NCBI RefSeq assembly: GCF_003259435.1
Contig: NZ_QLMA01000004.1
Location: 62,001 to 126,000, forward strand
DNA from: Chitinophaga dinghuensis
Lineage (GTDB): Bacteria > Bacteroidota > Bacteroidia > Chitinophagales > Chitinophagaceae
Length of the DNA stretch: 64,000 nt
Direction of reading: 5' to 3'
Under the pieces are notes generated by a model, which was not told the DNA's origin, made no database searches, and worked only from the letters and a program-made list of their open reading frames with translations. Of this stretch, positions 35,652 through 43,743 are shown in pieces. Numbering within the stretch: position 1 is the first letter of the stretch; every line of letters starts with the position of its first letter. Made by a program: the position numbers and the translations under genes.

Positions 35652-37616
35652 CTAAAGGTCAAACTTAACGGAGAAATTCACTACTCTGCCGTCTATCGGG
35701 CCCCACAAAGGCTGGAAGGTAGGGTTGGAAATGCTACCACTCCACAGCGGCGCATTTTTACCCTGGCGGGCATCGAAGAGGTTTTCTCCGTTCAGTACCA
35801 GCGTTACGTGATCGCCTATTTTCCGGGAGATCATGGCTGCCCAGAACCAGTAGTTCGGAGCTTTCTCATTATTATAGAGGTATTGGCTGCCAATCCAGCT
35901 GTTTTCTATCCCAAAACGCCATTTGTCCTCGATGGTATATGCCAGGGTGCTGGCAAATTTATCTTGCGGCGCGAACGGAACATTGGTTTTAGCGGCGTCT
36001 GTATAACGGGAAATAGTATGGTTGTAACCCAGGTAGAGTTCAACATGGTTCCATTCCATGCGAACGTAAGTATCGGTACCCAGGCTATTCACCGCATACG
36101 GTTGATTTTCCAGTCGCACCTTGGTAGGATCTGTCATGTCCTGTACAGGAAGAATTGGATCAGTGATATGGGTGTAGTAGAAAGCCTGGTTCAGTGTCAG
36201 TTCCAGTTCTCCGATATTGGTACGGTAGTTACCATCGAAGTTGATACCAGTACTGCGTTCGGATTTCACATTGGCGCCGAGGGGCAGCAGGTAGCGGTAT
36301 CCGATAGTTTGCGTTTGTGTGGTGAAGATAGCGGGAGATTTATAACCGGTACCGGCGCTGAGTCGGATAGACAAGTCGTCTGTAGGTTTGTACATGAGGG
36401 CGAGTCGCGGTAACACATACCATCCGAAAACGTTGTGGTGATCGGCGCGCAGGCCTGCTTCTGCCAGCCATTTATCGGAAATATGGAATCCATCCTGTAC
36501 GAAAGCGCCAATGGTCTGATAGTTATAATTGCCGATGGTGGAGCTGTCGCCATGACCGCGCTGATAGTTTTCGGTATTATTGTTCAGACCGAAAACCATA
36601 TCATTACGGCCGGCTTTTTTATTATAGGAGGCTTCTGCGTAGGTGTTTACTTGTCGGCCATCCAGTACGAAAGGTCCTTCAGTGCTGGTCAGGTTATAGA
36701 AGCTGCCATTGCCTTTAACGGTGAGCGTACCGCCGCCCAGATTGCGTTGTGTGTATTGGAGGTCTACGCTGTTACGATTACTGTTATTAATTTCCGTATA
36801 GGTGTGTACGTTATCTGCGTGGTGATCAAGTACCTGCATGTCGCCGCCCTCTCTTTTTTCGAAAGTGCCGGTGTAACCAGCCTGGATGGTGCTGTTGGGA
36901 TTCAGGTACCAGAAGAATCTTGGATGAACGATATACTGGCGTACGCGGGGTACGTCGGAGAAGCCGTCATTGTTTACATCCACGGGGTTTTGAGAGGTCA
37001 GGCCGCCGAAGAAGGTCATGCCGAATTTGCCCCATTTTTGTGCGTAATAGGCATTGAAGTTCTTCTCTTTCAGCGTGGTACCGTTGGCGAGTAAGGTCAG
37101 TTCCGGTTTGTTGGTAGGCGTTTTGGAGATGAAGTTAATCATCCCTGCGATGGCGCCACCGCCATAGAGAGTGGAAACAGATCCTTTGATGATTTCTATC
37201 TGCTTCAGGTCCAGCGGCGGAATGGCAAGGACGCCGAAGTTCCCGCTAAGGCCTTCATATAATGGCAGTCCGTCGCGGAGCAGTTGGGTGTACTTACCAT
37301 CCAGGCCTTGCATACGAATGGCATTGTTGCCACTTACTGCGGAGGTGTTTTGAATATGTATAACGGAGAGGTCGCCCAGAATACTGGCCACATTACCGGG
37401 TTTAATACTGGCTTCTTCGATCATTTCCTCTTTGCCCAGTACTTCTACTTTCATGGGCAGATTTTCAATGCGACTATTATTACGTGTAGACGAGATCGTT
37501 ACACCTTCGAGTTCTTTTACGGAGGAGATGGTGTCTTTTTTGGGAGCAGTGGTGTCCTGCTGTGCTACGGCGGACAAACTGATGCATAAAACAGCAGCTG
37601 TGGTCAGAAATTTCAT
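35652..37616 (-). CDS. TonB-dependent outer-membrane receptor
   Basis: From the ATG at 37616 this is a 654-residue ligand-gated transporter of the classical size rather than the SusC size. It has a signal peptide (MKFLTTAAVLCISLSAVAQ), a short TonB-box-like region (ELEGVTISST), a plug domain (about 45-165; IRMQGLDGKYTQLLRDGLPL, IEIIKGSVSTLYGGGAIAGM) and a 22-strand-type barrel ending in NFSVKFDL. There is no STN or carboxypeptidase-regulatory domain and no SusD partner. Receptors like this take up siderophores, heme, cobalamin or metals; no residue pattern decides the ligand. It lies 64 bp downstream of a histidine kinase gene, so expression is probably under that two-component system. Confidence 0.9.
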   Translation of the reverse strand: MKFLTTAAVLCISLSAVAQQDTTAPKKDTISSVKELEGVTISSTRNNSRIENLPMKVEVLGKEEMIEEASIKPGNVASILGDLSVIHIQNTSAVSGNNAIRMQGLDGKYTQLLRDGLPLYEGLSGNFGVLAIPPLDLKQIEIIKGSVSTLYGGGAIAGMINFISKTPTNKPELTLLANGTTLKEKNFNAYYAQKWGKFGMTFFGGLTSQNPVDVNNDGFSDVPRVRQYIVHPRFFWYLNPNSTIQAGYTGTFEKREGGDMQVLDHHADNVHTYTEINNSNRNSVDLQYTQRNLGGGTLTVKGNGSFYNLTSTEGPFVLDGRQVNTYAEASYNKKAGRNDMVFGLNNNTENYQRGHGDSSTIGNYNYQTIGAFVQDGFHISDKWLAEAGLRADHHNVFGWYVLPRLALMYKPTDDLSIRLSAGTGYKSPAIFTTQTQTIGYRYLLPLGANVKSERSTGINFDGNYRTNIGELELTLNQAFYYTHITDPILPVQDMTDPTKVRLENQPYAVNSLGTDTYVRMEWNHVELYLGYNHTISRYTDAAKTNVPFAPQDKFASTLAYTIEDKWRFGIENSWIGSQYLYNNEKAPNYWFWAAMISRKIGDHVTLVLNGENLFDARQGKNAPLWSGSISNPTFQPLWGPIDGRVVNFSVKFDL

Positions 37617-37680
37617 AAACTGATAGATTAATTCCAATACAAAGGAACATATTGATTTTGGAGTAAATCTGTACTCTGCT

Positions 37681-38949
37681 TTAAGAATTTGTAGTAACCG
37701 TAAAAGTATGAAAAGGCGATTGATAATGATAGCTGATGTTCAGGCTGGAAGAATCTGTGATTTTTTTGCAGATAGCCAGTCCTAAACCATTGGAGGCGCC
37801 GCCATGGGAGACCTCTTGTTTTTTGAATCGTTGGAAGCGTCCGGCAGGGGGGATTTCCGGATGATCGCTGGTATTGGTGATCATTAAAGTAGTGGCGGTA
37901 AGGCTTACCCGAATACTTCCGCCATGGGTATTGTATTTGATGGCATTTCCCAGCAGATTGCTGACAAGTATATCTGCCAGGGCAGGATGTAACTGCCAGC
38001 TGGCGGGTTGAATGGTCTGCTCTACAGCGAGCTGTTTTTCTGCCATCAGCTCATCGAAAAGTTGCAGGTATTTTTCAGTAACTGCCGCCATGTCTGTGCG
38101 CTCTGTAAAATGAAATTGCTGATTTTCGATTTTGGCGAGCAGTAACAGGTTGTGGTTGAGTCTGGACAAGCGTTGCAGCTCATCGGAGCTTTGGGTGATG
38201 GCTTTCAGTTGTTCTTCTGAAAGCGTATCATCTTGCAGTAGTAGTTCCAGTTTACCTTGAACGATGGCGAGAGGCGTTTGCATTTCATGGGCCGCATCTT
38301 CCGTGAGTTCTTTCATGGTAGTGTAGTCCTGCGCAATGCGGGTGCTCATGTTATTGAGGGCATCGTTCAGTTGATTGAATTCATGCACATTCGTTTGCTC
38401 GAACTGGGGCATATCCAATTTGCTGAGTTGCAGATGGCGGATTTTCTCCAGTGAAATGTGGAAAGGTTTCCAGACATTCCTGCTGATGATGAAGTTAAAA
38501 AGAATAGCGAAGAAGAGCAGACCGGCGAAAGCGATCAGCATTACATGAATAATATTTTTAAGGAGGTCGTCTTTTTCGATTTGAGATTTGCGCATAACCA
38601 GCAGGTAGTTTTGGCCATGGAAGCTGATTACCTGGGAGAGTTCCCGGAAAGGCGCATAGGAATTTTCCGGTTCCTGGAAGATGCGTACCCCTTTGAGTTT
38701 TGGTTTTTTCTGAACAGGAGCGGTGGTGGGAGTGAGGGAAAATTCCGGTGTTTTCAGCAGTAGTACGGCATTGTCGACTTTCGCCGTGTCGAGGTAGCGC
38801 ATCCACTGGATTTTATCGTTTACCAGTTCTTCGTCGGTTTCGTGTCTGATTTCCTTATCGAATTTTTTGAAAAGGTATCCTGCACCGATGGCAAAGATCG
38901 GCAGCATGATAACAAGAAAATAAAGTGTGGACCTGGTAAGAAGCTTCAT
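37681..38949 (-). CDS. Sensor histidine kinase
   Basis: From the ATG at 38949 this is a 422-residue membrane kinase. Transmembrane helix 1 is at about 8-28 (LYFLVIMLPIFAIGAGYLF) and helix 2 at about 138-160 (VMLIAFAGLLFFAILFNFII), enclosing a periplasmic sensor of about 110 residues. A HAMP-like linker follows, then HisKA with His221 in DAAHEMQTPLAIVQG, and HATPase with NLLGNAIKYN and NGLGLAICKK. The H-box HEMQTP differs from the usual HELRTP. The longer frame from 38985 would overlap the response regulator gene. It is encoded 13 bp downstream of that regulator. Confidence 0.9.
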   Translation of the reverse strand: MKLLTRSTLYFLVIMLPIFAIGAGYLFKKFDKEIRHETDEELVNDKIQWMRYLDTAKVDNAVLLLKTPEFSLTPTTAPVQKKPKLKGVRIFQEPENSYAPFRELSQVISFHGQNYLLVMRKSQIEKDDLLKNIIHVMLIAFAGLLFFAILFNFIISRNVWKPFHISLEKIRHLQLSKLDMPQFEQTNVHEFNQLNDALNNMSTRIAQDYTTMKELTEDAAHEMQTPLAIVQGKLELLLQDDTLSEEQLKAITQSSDELQRLSRLNHNLLLLAKIENQQFHFTERTDMAAVTEKYLQLFDELMAEKQLAVEQTIQPASWQLHPALADILVSNLLGNAIKYNTHGGSIRVSLTATTLMITNTSDHPEIPPAGRFQRFKKQEVSHGGASNGLGLAICKKITDSSSLNISYHYQSPFHTFTVTTNS

Positions 38950-38962
38950 GATATTATTCCGG

Positions 38963-39634
38963 TTAACCGAAGCGGTATCCTGCACCGTAAACAGTTTTGA
39001 TATAATCTTCTCCGCCTGCTTCCAGCATTTTTTTGCGGAGGTTTTTTATGTGTGTGTAGATAAAATCGTAAGATCCTGCCTGATCGTAGGAATCGCCCCA
39101 GAGGTGACCTGCGAGGGCTGATTTTGTGATGACGCGATGTTGATTGGCAATTAAATACAGCAATAATTGGTATTCTTTGCCGGTCAGGGTAATGGAACGC
39201 TCGTTAATGAAAACGGTTTTGGACGTGGGTTTGATGGTAATTTCATTGAAATTGATACTGGTATTGCCATCAAAGTTTTTCCGTCGGAGGAGCGCATTGA
39301 TACGGGCGTTGAGTTCGGAAAGGTGGAATGGTTTGGTGAGATAGTCATCTGCCCCTAATTCCAATCCTTGCAATTTATCTTCCAGGGAATCCTTTGCGGA
39401 TATGATAATGATACCAGCCCGGGAACTCATATGTTTCAGTTCCTTGACTACTTCGAGGCCGCTGCCGAAAGGCAATGTGATATCGGCGACTATACAGTCG
39501 TATTCAAATTCGTTTACTTTATGGATCGCTTCCCGGAAATCCGCCGCTACTTCGCAGACATATCCCTGTCGTTCGAGATATTGCTGGATAGCAGTTCTGA
39601 GCGCTGGTTCATCTTCAATTATAAGCAGTTTCAT
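38963..39634 (-). CDS. OmpR/PhoB-family response regulator
   Basis: This 223-residue regulator has an N-terminal receiver domain (1-115) with acidic pocket residues in IIEDEP, phosphoacceptor Asp51, Ser79 and Lys101 in DDYLTKPF. The C-terminal OmpR-type winged helix (about 125-223) ends GKEYQLLLYLIANQHRVITK ... KTVYGAGYRFG. It is the partner of the kinase immediately downstream and probably controls the TonB receptor and LTA-synthase-like genes that follow. A perfect 16-bp dyad 18 bp upstream of its start (39652-39667) is a candidate operator for autoregulation. Confidence 0.93.
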   Translation of the reverse strand: MKLLIIEDEPALRTAIQQYLERQGYVCEVAADFREAIHKVNEFEYDCIVADITLPFGSGLEVVKELKHMSSRAGIIIISAKDSLEDKLQGLELGADDYLTKPFHLSELNARINALLRRKNFDGNTSINFNEITIKPTSKTVFINERSITLTGKEYQLLLYLIANQHRVITKSALAGHLWGDSYDQAGSYDFIYTHIKNLRKKMLEAGGEDYIKTVYGAGYRFG

Positions 39635-39651
39635 GGAGTAAAAGTAGGGAT

Positions 39652-39667
39652 AATTCCTAAAGGAATT
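39652..39667. promoter_or_regulatory. Perfect 7-2-7 dyad upstream of the response regulator gene
   Basis: The sequence aattcct-aa-aggaatt is an exact inverted repeat placed 18 bp upstream of the response regulator ATG. It is too small and AT-rich for a terminator, and its position suits an operator. Binding by the regulator is inferred. Confidence 0.4.
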
Positions 39668-39682
39668 CTGTAGCTGGGATGG

Positions 39683-39722
39683 TTTCTCGCAAAGGCGCGG
39701 AGAAAAGGGAAAGGCGCAGAAG
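39683..39722 (+). repeat. Left copy of a 40-bp direct repeat flanking the patatin gene
   Basis: It begins tttctcgcaaaggcgc and ends aaaggcgcagaag. It aligns over its whole length, with a few mismatches and one gap, with 40579-40619. Repeats built on 'cgcaaag(g/a)cgc' are frequent small intergenic elements in Bacteroidota. Confidence 0.6.
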
Positions 39723-39821
39723 ATAGGGTTAAATGTGTCTTGCTAAATATTAAATTAATATTTTAAATAATTTATAGGGAGACACGATTCATTTTCTGCC
39801 GCTGTTTTATATCTTAGTTCA

Positions 39822-40598
39822 ATGGACGTGCAAAAGAACAGTCAGGCCCAACAAAGAGCCTTTGTATTATCTGGCGGAGGAGCCCGTGGATACGCTCATC
39901 TGGGAGTAATGAAAGCCTATGAAGAGTATGGCGTCTCTCCATCGGCGATTTCCGCTACCAGTGCGGGATCTATAGCGGCGGCCTTTATGGCAGACGGATA
40001 TACTACCGATGAAGTGCGACAATTATTTAAGGAGTTCAAGATAGGTTTGTCTATGCAGTGGAAGAACTGGAAAGCCGGTTTTCTTTCTTTGAAAAAGCTG
40101 GAGCAGGTATTGCATCAAACTTTGCGGCATCAGACATTCGAATCGCTGGAGATGCCTTTGTATATCACTGCAACGAATTTCATCACTGGTGAACAAATGA
40201 TTTTTAGCCAGGGAGATATTATTCCCGCGGTGCTGGCAGCATCTTCTGTGCCTATGTTGTTTCCGCCGGTAGAACTGGGCGGTGTGCAGTATGTGGATGG
40301 CGGATTGTCCAGCAATCTGCCTATAGAGCCGTTGGTAGGAAAATATACCGATATTATTGGCGTACATGTGAATCCATTGACGCCTTACAGTAAGGCCAGT
40401 GGATTTCTTTTCAACCTGGAGCGCACGTTACATTTGGCTATCCGGGAATCGGTGATGAAAAACCGCTTGTTATGCCAGGAGTTTATTGAGCCGGAGGGAT
40501 TGGGACAGTTTGGAATGTTTGATTTCGGCAAGTTTGATGATATCTATAAATCGGGACTGGATTATACCCGCGAATTTCTTGCTCGCAAAGACGCTTAA
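39822..40598 (+). CDS. Patatin-like phospholipase family protein
   Basis: This 258-residue serine lipase/acyl hydrolase has a Ser-Asp dyad. The oxyanion-hole glycine-rich loop SGGGARGYAHLG is at residues 17-28. The nucleophile is Ser47 in ATSAGS, with Ala in place of the first Gly of GxSxG, and the Asp is Asp159 in VDGG. There is no signal peptide, so it should be cytoplasmic or peripheral to the inner membrane, as for RssA-like bacterial patatins. The gene stands alone between direct repeats (39683-39722 and 40579-40619). The right copy overlaps its end, so the final residues LARKDA are encoded by the repeat. The substrate lipid is unknown. Confidence 0.9.
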   Translation: MDVQKNSQAQQRAFVLSGGGARGYAHLGVMKAYEEYGVSPSAISATSAGSIAAAFMADGYTTDEVRQLFKEFKIGLSMQWKNWKAGFLSLKKLEQVLHQTLRHQTFESLEMPLYITATNFITGEQMIFSQGDIIPAVLAASSVPMLFPPVELGGVQYVDGGLSSNLPIEPLVGKYTDIIGVHVNPLTPYSKASGFLFNLERTLHLAIRESVMKNRLLCQEFIEPEGLGQFGMFDFGKFDDIYKSGLDYTREFLARKDA

Positions 40599-40619
40599 GA
40601 AAATGCAAAGGCGCAAAGG
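40579..40619 (+). repeat. Right copy of the direct repeat, overlapping the patatin 3' end
   Basis: It begins ttgctcgcaaagacgc and ends tgcaaaggcgcaaagg, in the same orientation as 39683-39722 and about 896 bp away. The first part encodes the last codons and stop of the patatin gene. The second part forms the left arm of the terminator at 40609-40650. Confidence 0.6.
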
Positions 40620-40650
40620 AATTTGATTTGAATCTTATTCCTTTGCGCCT
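40609..40650. terminator. Bidirectional terminator between patatin and sulfatase genes
   Basis: A perfect 14-bp stem (40609-40622 with 40637-40650) has a 14-nt loop and lies between converging stops (40598 and 40679). Its left arm is part of the repeat element, so the repeat appears to have been co-opted as a terminator. Trailing T residues are few on either strand. Confidence 0.6.
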
Positions 40651-40678
40651 GTATGTTTATTTTATTACTGCTTTGGGT

Positions 40679-42214
40679 CTATTTTCTGGTGGCTTTCTCC
40701 GCAATTACTTCCGCCAGTTTATCCGCCATGGCTTTGGTTCTGGCTGGATCTTTCTCTGCCAGGTTTGTTTTCTCGAAAGCGTCATTTTTTACGTTATAGA
40801 GTTGAGGCGCTGGATCGTTTCCTAATTCTATATTCACGTCTGTAGCCACTTTCCTACCTTTTGACGGCGTGATGTATTTATAATCTCCTTCCAGGATTGA
40901 CAGTGGACCGCCTTGGGTAACCAGGTAAGGGCGACTCGCCATGGATTTGCCGAGGAGTTGGTTCAGCATATCGAAGCTGTCTGGCGCATCCTCGTTGGCG
41001 ATGGTTTGTCCGGTCAGGTGTGCAAAGGAGGCGAAGAAATCGATTTGTCCTATGAGCGCGTTGCTGGTAGTGGCTTTCTTGATTCCTGCAGGCCATTTAA
41101 CGATGAGTGGTACTCTGGCGCCGGCTTCGAAGGAACTGTATTTACCACCGCGGAGTGGGCCGCCTGGTTTGTGGTTGCCTACGAGTTCTACTGCCTGGTC
41201 GAGGTAGCCATCATTCAGTACGGGGCCGTTATCGCTGCTGAATATGATCATGGTATTTTTGGTGAGGCCGAGGCTATCCAATGCATGGGTGATCTGGCCT
41301 ACGGTCCAGTCGAGTTGCAGGATAGCGTCTCCGCGTAATCCCATACCACTTTTGCCGCGGAACATACTGTTCGGATATCTGGGAACATGGATATCTCCGC
41401 TGGCGAAGTAAATAAAGAAGGGCTGTTGTTTGTTGCGGCCTATGAAATCGATCGCTTTCTGGGTGATGATTCCTGCGATATTTTCATCTTTCCATCTGGC
41501 GCTGTTGCCGCCAGACATCCAGCCGATTCTGCTGATGCTGTCCACAATTGTTTGATCATGGCCCTGGTGAGGGTCTGTGCGCATGCGGAGTTTTTCCGGA
41601 TTTTCTTTACCGGTAGGATCGTTTCCTACTTTATGGGAATAGCTAACGGTGATTGGATCGTTTTGGTCCAGGTTAACCACGTTGTGGTTTTCTACGAATA
41701 CGCATGGAACGCGGTCCAGGGTGGCAGGCATGATGAAGGAGTAGTTGAAACCTACTTCCAGCGGGCCTGGTTTCAGGTCTTTGTTCCAGTCGATCGTCTG
41801 GCCGGGAGTGCCGATGCCGAGGTGCCATTTACCGATGACCGCAGTTTGGTAACCTGCGTCCTGGAGCATGGCGGGCATTGTTTTATGATCGGTGGGGATG
41901 ATGAGTGAAGCGTCGCCGGGGGCGATGCCGGTGTTTTTTTGTCGCCATGGATATCTGCCGGTGAGTAGTCCATAACGGGAAGGCGTACACGTAGCAGAGG
42001 TAGCGTAGCCGTTGGTGAAGCGGACCCCTTGTTTGGCGAGTTTATCGATATTCGGCGTTTTGATGCGGTTCATGCCATAGCAGCTCACATCGCCGTAACC
42101 CAGGTCATCTGCGTAGATGATGATGATATTGGGTTTTTGCTGTGCTGCCAGGCGCGAATGCGCGGCCAGGAAGGAGCCGCAAAGGGCTGCCATTGCAAAG
42201 AGTTTCATTTTCAT
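40679..42214 (-). CDS. Secreted arylsulfatase (formylglycine type)
   Basis: This 511-residue type I sulfatase hydrolyses sulfate esters, probably on glycans. It has a signal peptide (to about AAQQ, residue 26). The metal-binding start is IIIIYADDLGYGD (30-42). The sulfatase signature C76-T-P-S-R80 lies in TSATCTPSRYGLLTGR; Cys76 must be oxidised to formylglycine by a maturase (anSME or FGE), which is not in the window. Further metal/active-site segments are VIGKWHLG and FSSDNGPV. It lies alone on minus, converging on the patatin gene. Confidence 0.92.
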   Translation of the reverse strand: MKMKLFAMAALCGSFLAAHSRLAAQQKPNIIIIYADDLGYGDVSCYGMNRIKTPNIDKLAKQGVRFTNGYATSATCTPSRYGLLTGRYPWRQKNTGIAPGDASLIIPTDHKTMPAMLQDAGYQTAVIGKWHLGIGTPGQTIDWNKDLKPGPLEVGFNYSFIMPATLDRVPCVFVENHNVVNLDQNDPITVSYSHKVGNDPTGKENPEKLRMRTDPHQGHDQTIVDSISRIGWMSGGNSARWKDENIAGIITQKAIDFIGRNKQQPFFIYFASGDIHVPRYPNSMFRGKSGMGLRGDAILQLDWTVGQITHALDSLGLTKNTMIIFSSDNGPVLNDGYLDQAVELVGNHKPGGPLRGGKYSSFEAGARVPLIVKWPAGIKKATTSNALIGQIDFFASFAHLTGQTIANEDAPDSFDMLNQLLGKSMASRPYLVTQGGPLSILEGDYKYITPSKGRKVATDVNIELGNDPAPQLYNVKNDAFEKTNLAEKDPARTKAMADKLAEVIAEKATRK

Positions 42215-42288
42215 TGTTCTAAATCTTAACCTGTCTGCAATTTAATAACCCTGGGGGCGAATGTCAAGCCGTTTATGGAATAAATCTA

Positions 42289-42309
42289 CTGCCGGGTGTT
42301 AACCGGCAG
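42289..42309 (-). terminator. Short hairpin overlapping the NADAR stop codon
   Basis: A 7-bp GC-rich stem (42289-42295 with 42303-42309) encloses the TAA at 42299-42301. The following minus-strand sequence is only mildly U-rich. Confidence 0.35.
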
Positions 42310-42868
42310 TGTGGGAGTATCCTTTTTCCATCAGGAGGGAGCGGGCATCCATGAGGGCGAAGCCCAGGAGGTTTTGGCCTTTCCATTTTTCCGGTTGTTC
42401 TGCATGGGGATGGGAGGCGTCCATGCCGATTCCCCAGATCGCATCGTTGGGACTGGCTTCTACCAGTACACGGTTGCCTGTATTCAGGAGGAAGTCCAGC
42501 AGCGCTGGGTTTTGTCCGAATTTATGGATGTTGCCATCTCTGACGATAGCGGGTGCATGTTGGTTCCAGGTAGCGGGATCGAAGTTGGTTACCTCGCGGC
42601 CTAATTGTTTGGCGGCGGCGGGGGATGTGGCTACCAGGATTTTTTGCAAAGTAGTCTGGTCATTGAACAGCCGGGCTTTTCCGGCCATCATCCAATGTTC
42701 GGCGGTAGGGTATTGAATACCATCTACTGTAAATAGACTGGGAAACCACTGGCTGAAACAACTTTTATCAGTGGCGGTGTCGGATTTGGGCGTGTGGCCC
42801 CAGAAGCTGAGGAATTTGTATTTCTTACCCTGCCGCATGTTTTGGATTAACAATGTTTTTGTGAGCAT
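42299..42868 (-). CDS. NADAR family protein (YbiA-like N-glycosidase)
   Basis: This 189-residue NADAR/DUF1768 protein is recognised by KYKFLSFWGHTP, CFSQWFPSLFTVDGIQYPTA, EHWMMAGKARLF and the C-terminal DAIWGIGMDASHPHAEQPEK-WKGQNLLGFALM block. NADAR enzymes cleave N-glycosidic bonds. Plant and bacterial YbiA-type members act on reactive riboflavin-pathway intermediates, and other members remove ADP-ribose from guanine, some of them next to DarT-like toxins. No ADP-ribosyltransferase gene lies nearby, so a housekeeping role is as likely. The gene is monocistronic. Confidence 0.9.
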   Translation of the reverse strand: MLTKTLLIQNMRQGKKYKFLSFWGHTPKSDTATDKSCFSQWFPSLFTVDGIQYPTAEHWMMAGKARLFNDQTTLQKILVATSPAAAKQLGREVTNFDPATWNQHAPAIVRDGNIHKFGQNPALLDFLLNTGNRVLVEASPNDAIWGIGMDASHPHAEQPEKWKGQNLLGFALMDARSLLMEKGYSHTAG

Positions 42869-43299
42869 ATAAAAAATTATAGGGGAGCAAAGATCTTAAA
42901 AAAACAGGAAAATCAGTATATGGCAGATGTTGCCAGTAATTTTTCCCAGCGCTTTTAAGAAGAGTCTGACAGTCATGAATATGGTTTTGCCTGGAAAAAT
43001 GGTGAACATGTTACAGTGGTTATGTTGTTGTTGACGGATGACCTGGCCGTATATTGTATGCTTCATGCAACAAATTTCAGCGGGCCTGCTGACAACCTTG
43101 TGTCAGTAGGCTTTGGCTGGTTGTAAAAATATTTTCTCCGAGAAAAATCGTTTTAGTCGAAATGGCTGTTGCTGCGGGATTGCGCGGGAAAAAAGGGTGT
43201 TTACACGGTTGCGTAACATGGAAAATGATGGGAAATTGTGAGAGGATAAAAATCGAATGGACAACCAGTCTTACAAAACCACACTGAAAATCGCAGAAT
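42869..43299. other. 431-bp gene-free region with a hairpin
   Basis: This gap lies between the divergent NADAR and receiver-only genes. Only weak shadow frames run through it. The one structured element I see is a hairpin at 43084-43111. It should contain the NADAR promoter at its left end and a promoter for the receiver gene at its right end, but I found no clear -7 match. Confidence 0.4.
43084..43111. other. Candidate structured RNA or terminator hairpin
   Basis: An 11-bp stem (43084-43094 with 43101-43111, one G-U when read on plus) has the 6-nt loop accttg and is followed on plus by TTT. It is far from any gene end, so it could be the 3' end of a small transcript rather than a gene terminator. 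Confidence 0.35.
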
Positions 43300-43707
43300 G
43301 TGAATATTCGTATTTTCCTGGCAGCAAATCCGTCTGAGTTCCGGCATCGTTTGGAGCGGGATCTGTCGTGCTGCAGTGGATTTGAGCTGTATTGTTCCGG
43401 AACGGGAATATCCGACATCCTACCTGGTATTAGTCGCAAGTATGATATTATTTTGGTGGACAGCCAACTATTCTATGTTATCTCTGGGAGTGTGGTGGGG
43501 AATGCCTATGAATTAATTGCCCACGTACGAAGAACTAGTACTATAGTGCCAATTGTTATGTTAGGAGATGGGGCTGTATTGGCGGACAGGATTCGTGCGT
43601 TGGCGGAAGGGAGTGATGATTTCCTGGATTGGGAGGTGGCAACGGAGGAGTTGGAGTATAGGATCAATAATTGGGTAAAGCGGGCGCGGAATCAGCAAAT
43701 AGCATAG
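43300..43707 (+). CDS. Stand-alone degenerate receiver (pseudo-receiver) protein, GTG start
   Basis: This 135-residue protein has the alternating alpha/beta pattern of an OmpR-class receiver domain and nothing after it. The phosphoacceptor position is kept (Asp54 in YDIILVDSQ). The acidic pair is replaced by AANPSE at the first strand, the switch Ser/Thr after strand 4 is Gly89 (IVMLGDG), and the strand-5 lysine loop reads DDFLDWE with Trp111 where Lys-Pro is expected. These losses suggest it is not phosphorylated normally. The start is the GTG at 43300; an ATG two bases earlier is out of frame. A full-length regulator follows 211 bp downstream on the same strand. Confidence 0.75.
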   Translation: MNIRIFLAANPSEFRHRLERDLSCCSGFELYCSGTGISDILPGISRKYDIILVDSQLFYVISGSVVGNAYELIAHVRRTSTIVPIVMLGDGAVLADRIRALAEGSDDFLDWEVATEELEYRINNWVKRARNQQIA

Positions 43708-43743
43708 CTGTTTAACAGGTGAGTATGGGTTATCGTTGATGCC

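Noticed and set aside
35601..37094. Two long plus-strand frames (270 and 219 aa)
   Set aside because: Both are antisense to the TonB-dependent receptor, whose translation matches its family throughout.
42299..42868. NADAR gene as the antitoxin of a toxin-antitoxin pair
   Set aside because: No ADP-ribosyltransferase or other toxin-like gene lies adjacent; the neighbours are a sulfatase and a non-coding gap.
43077..43439. 120-aa open frame on minus over the receiver gene start
   Set aside because: It overlaps the plus-strand receiver gene, whose fold is recognisable, and its own translation has no domain or signal pattern.
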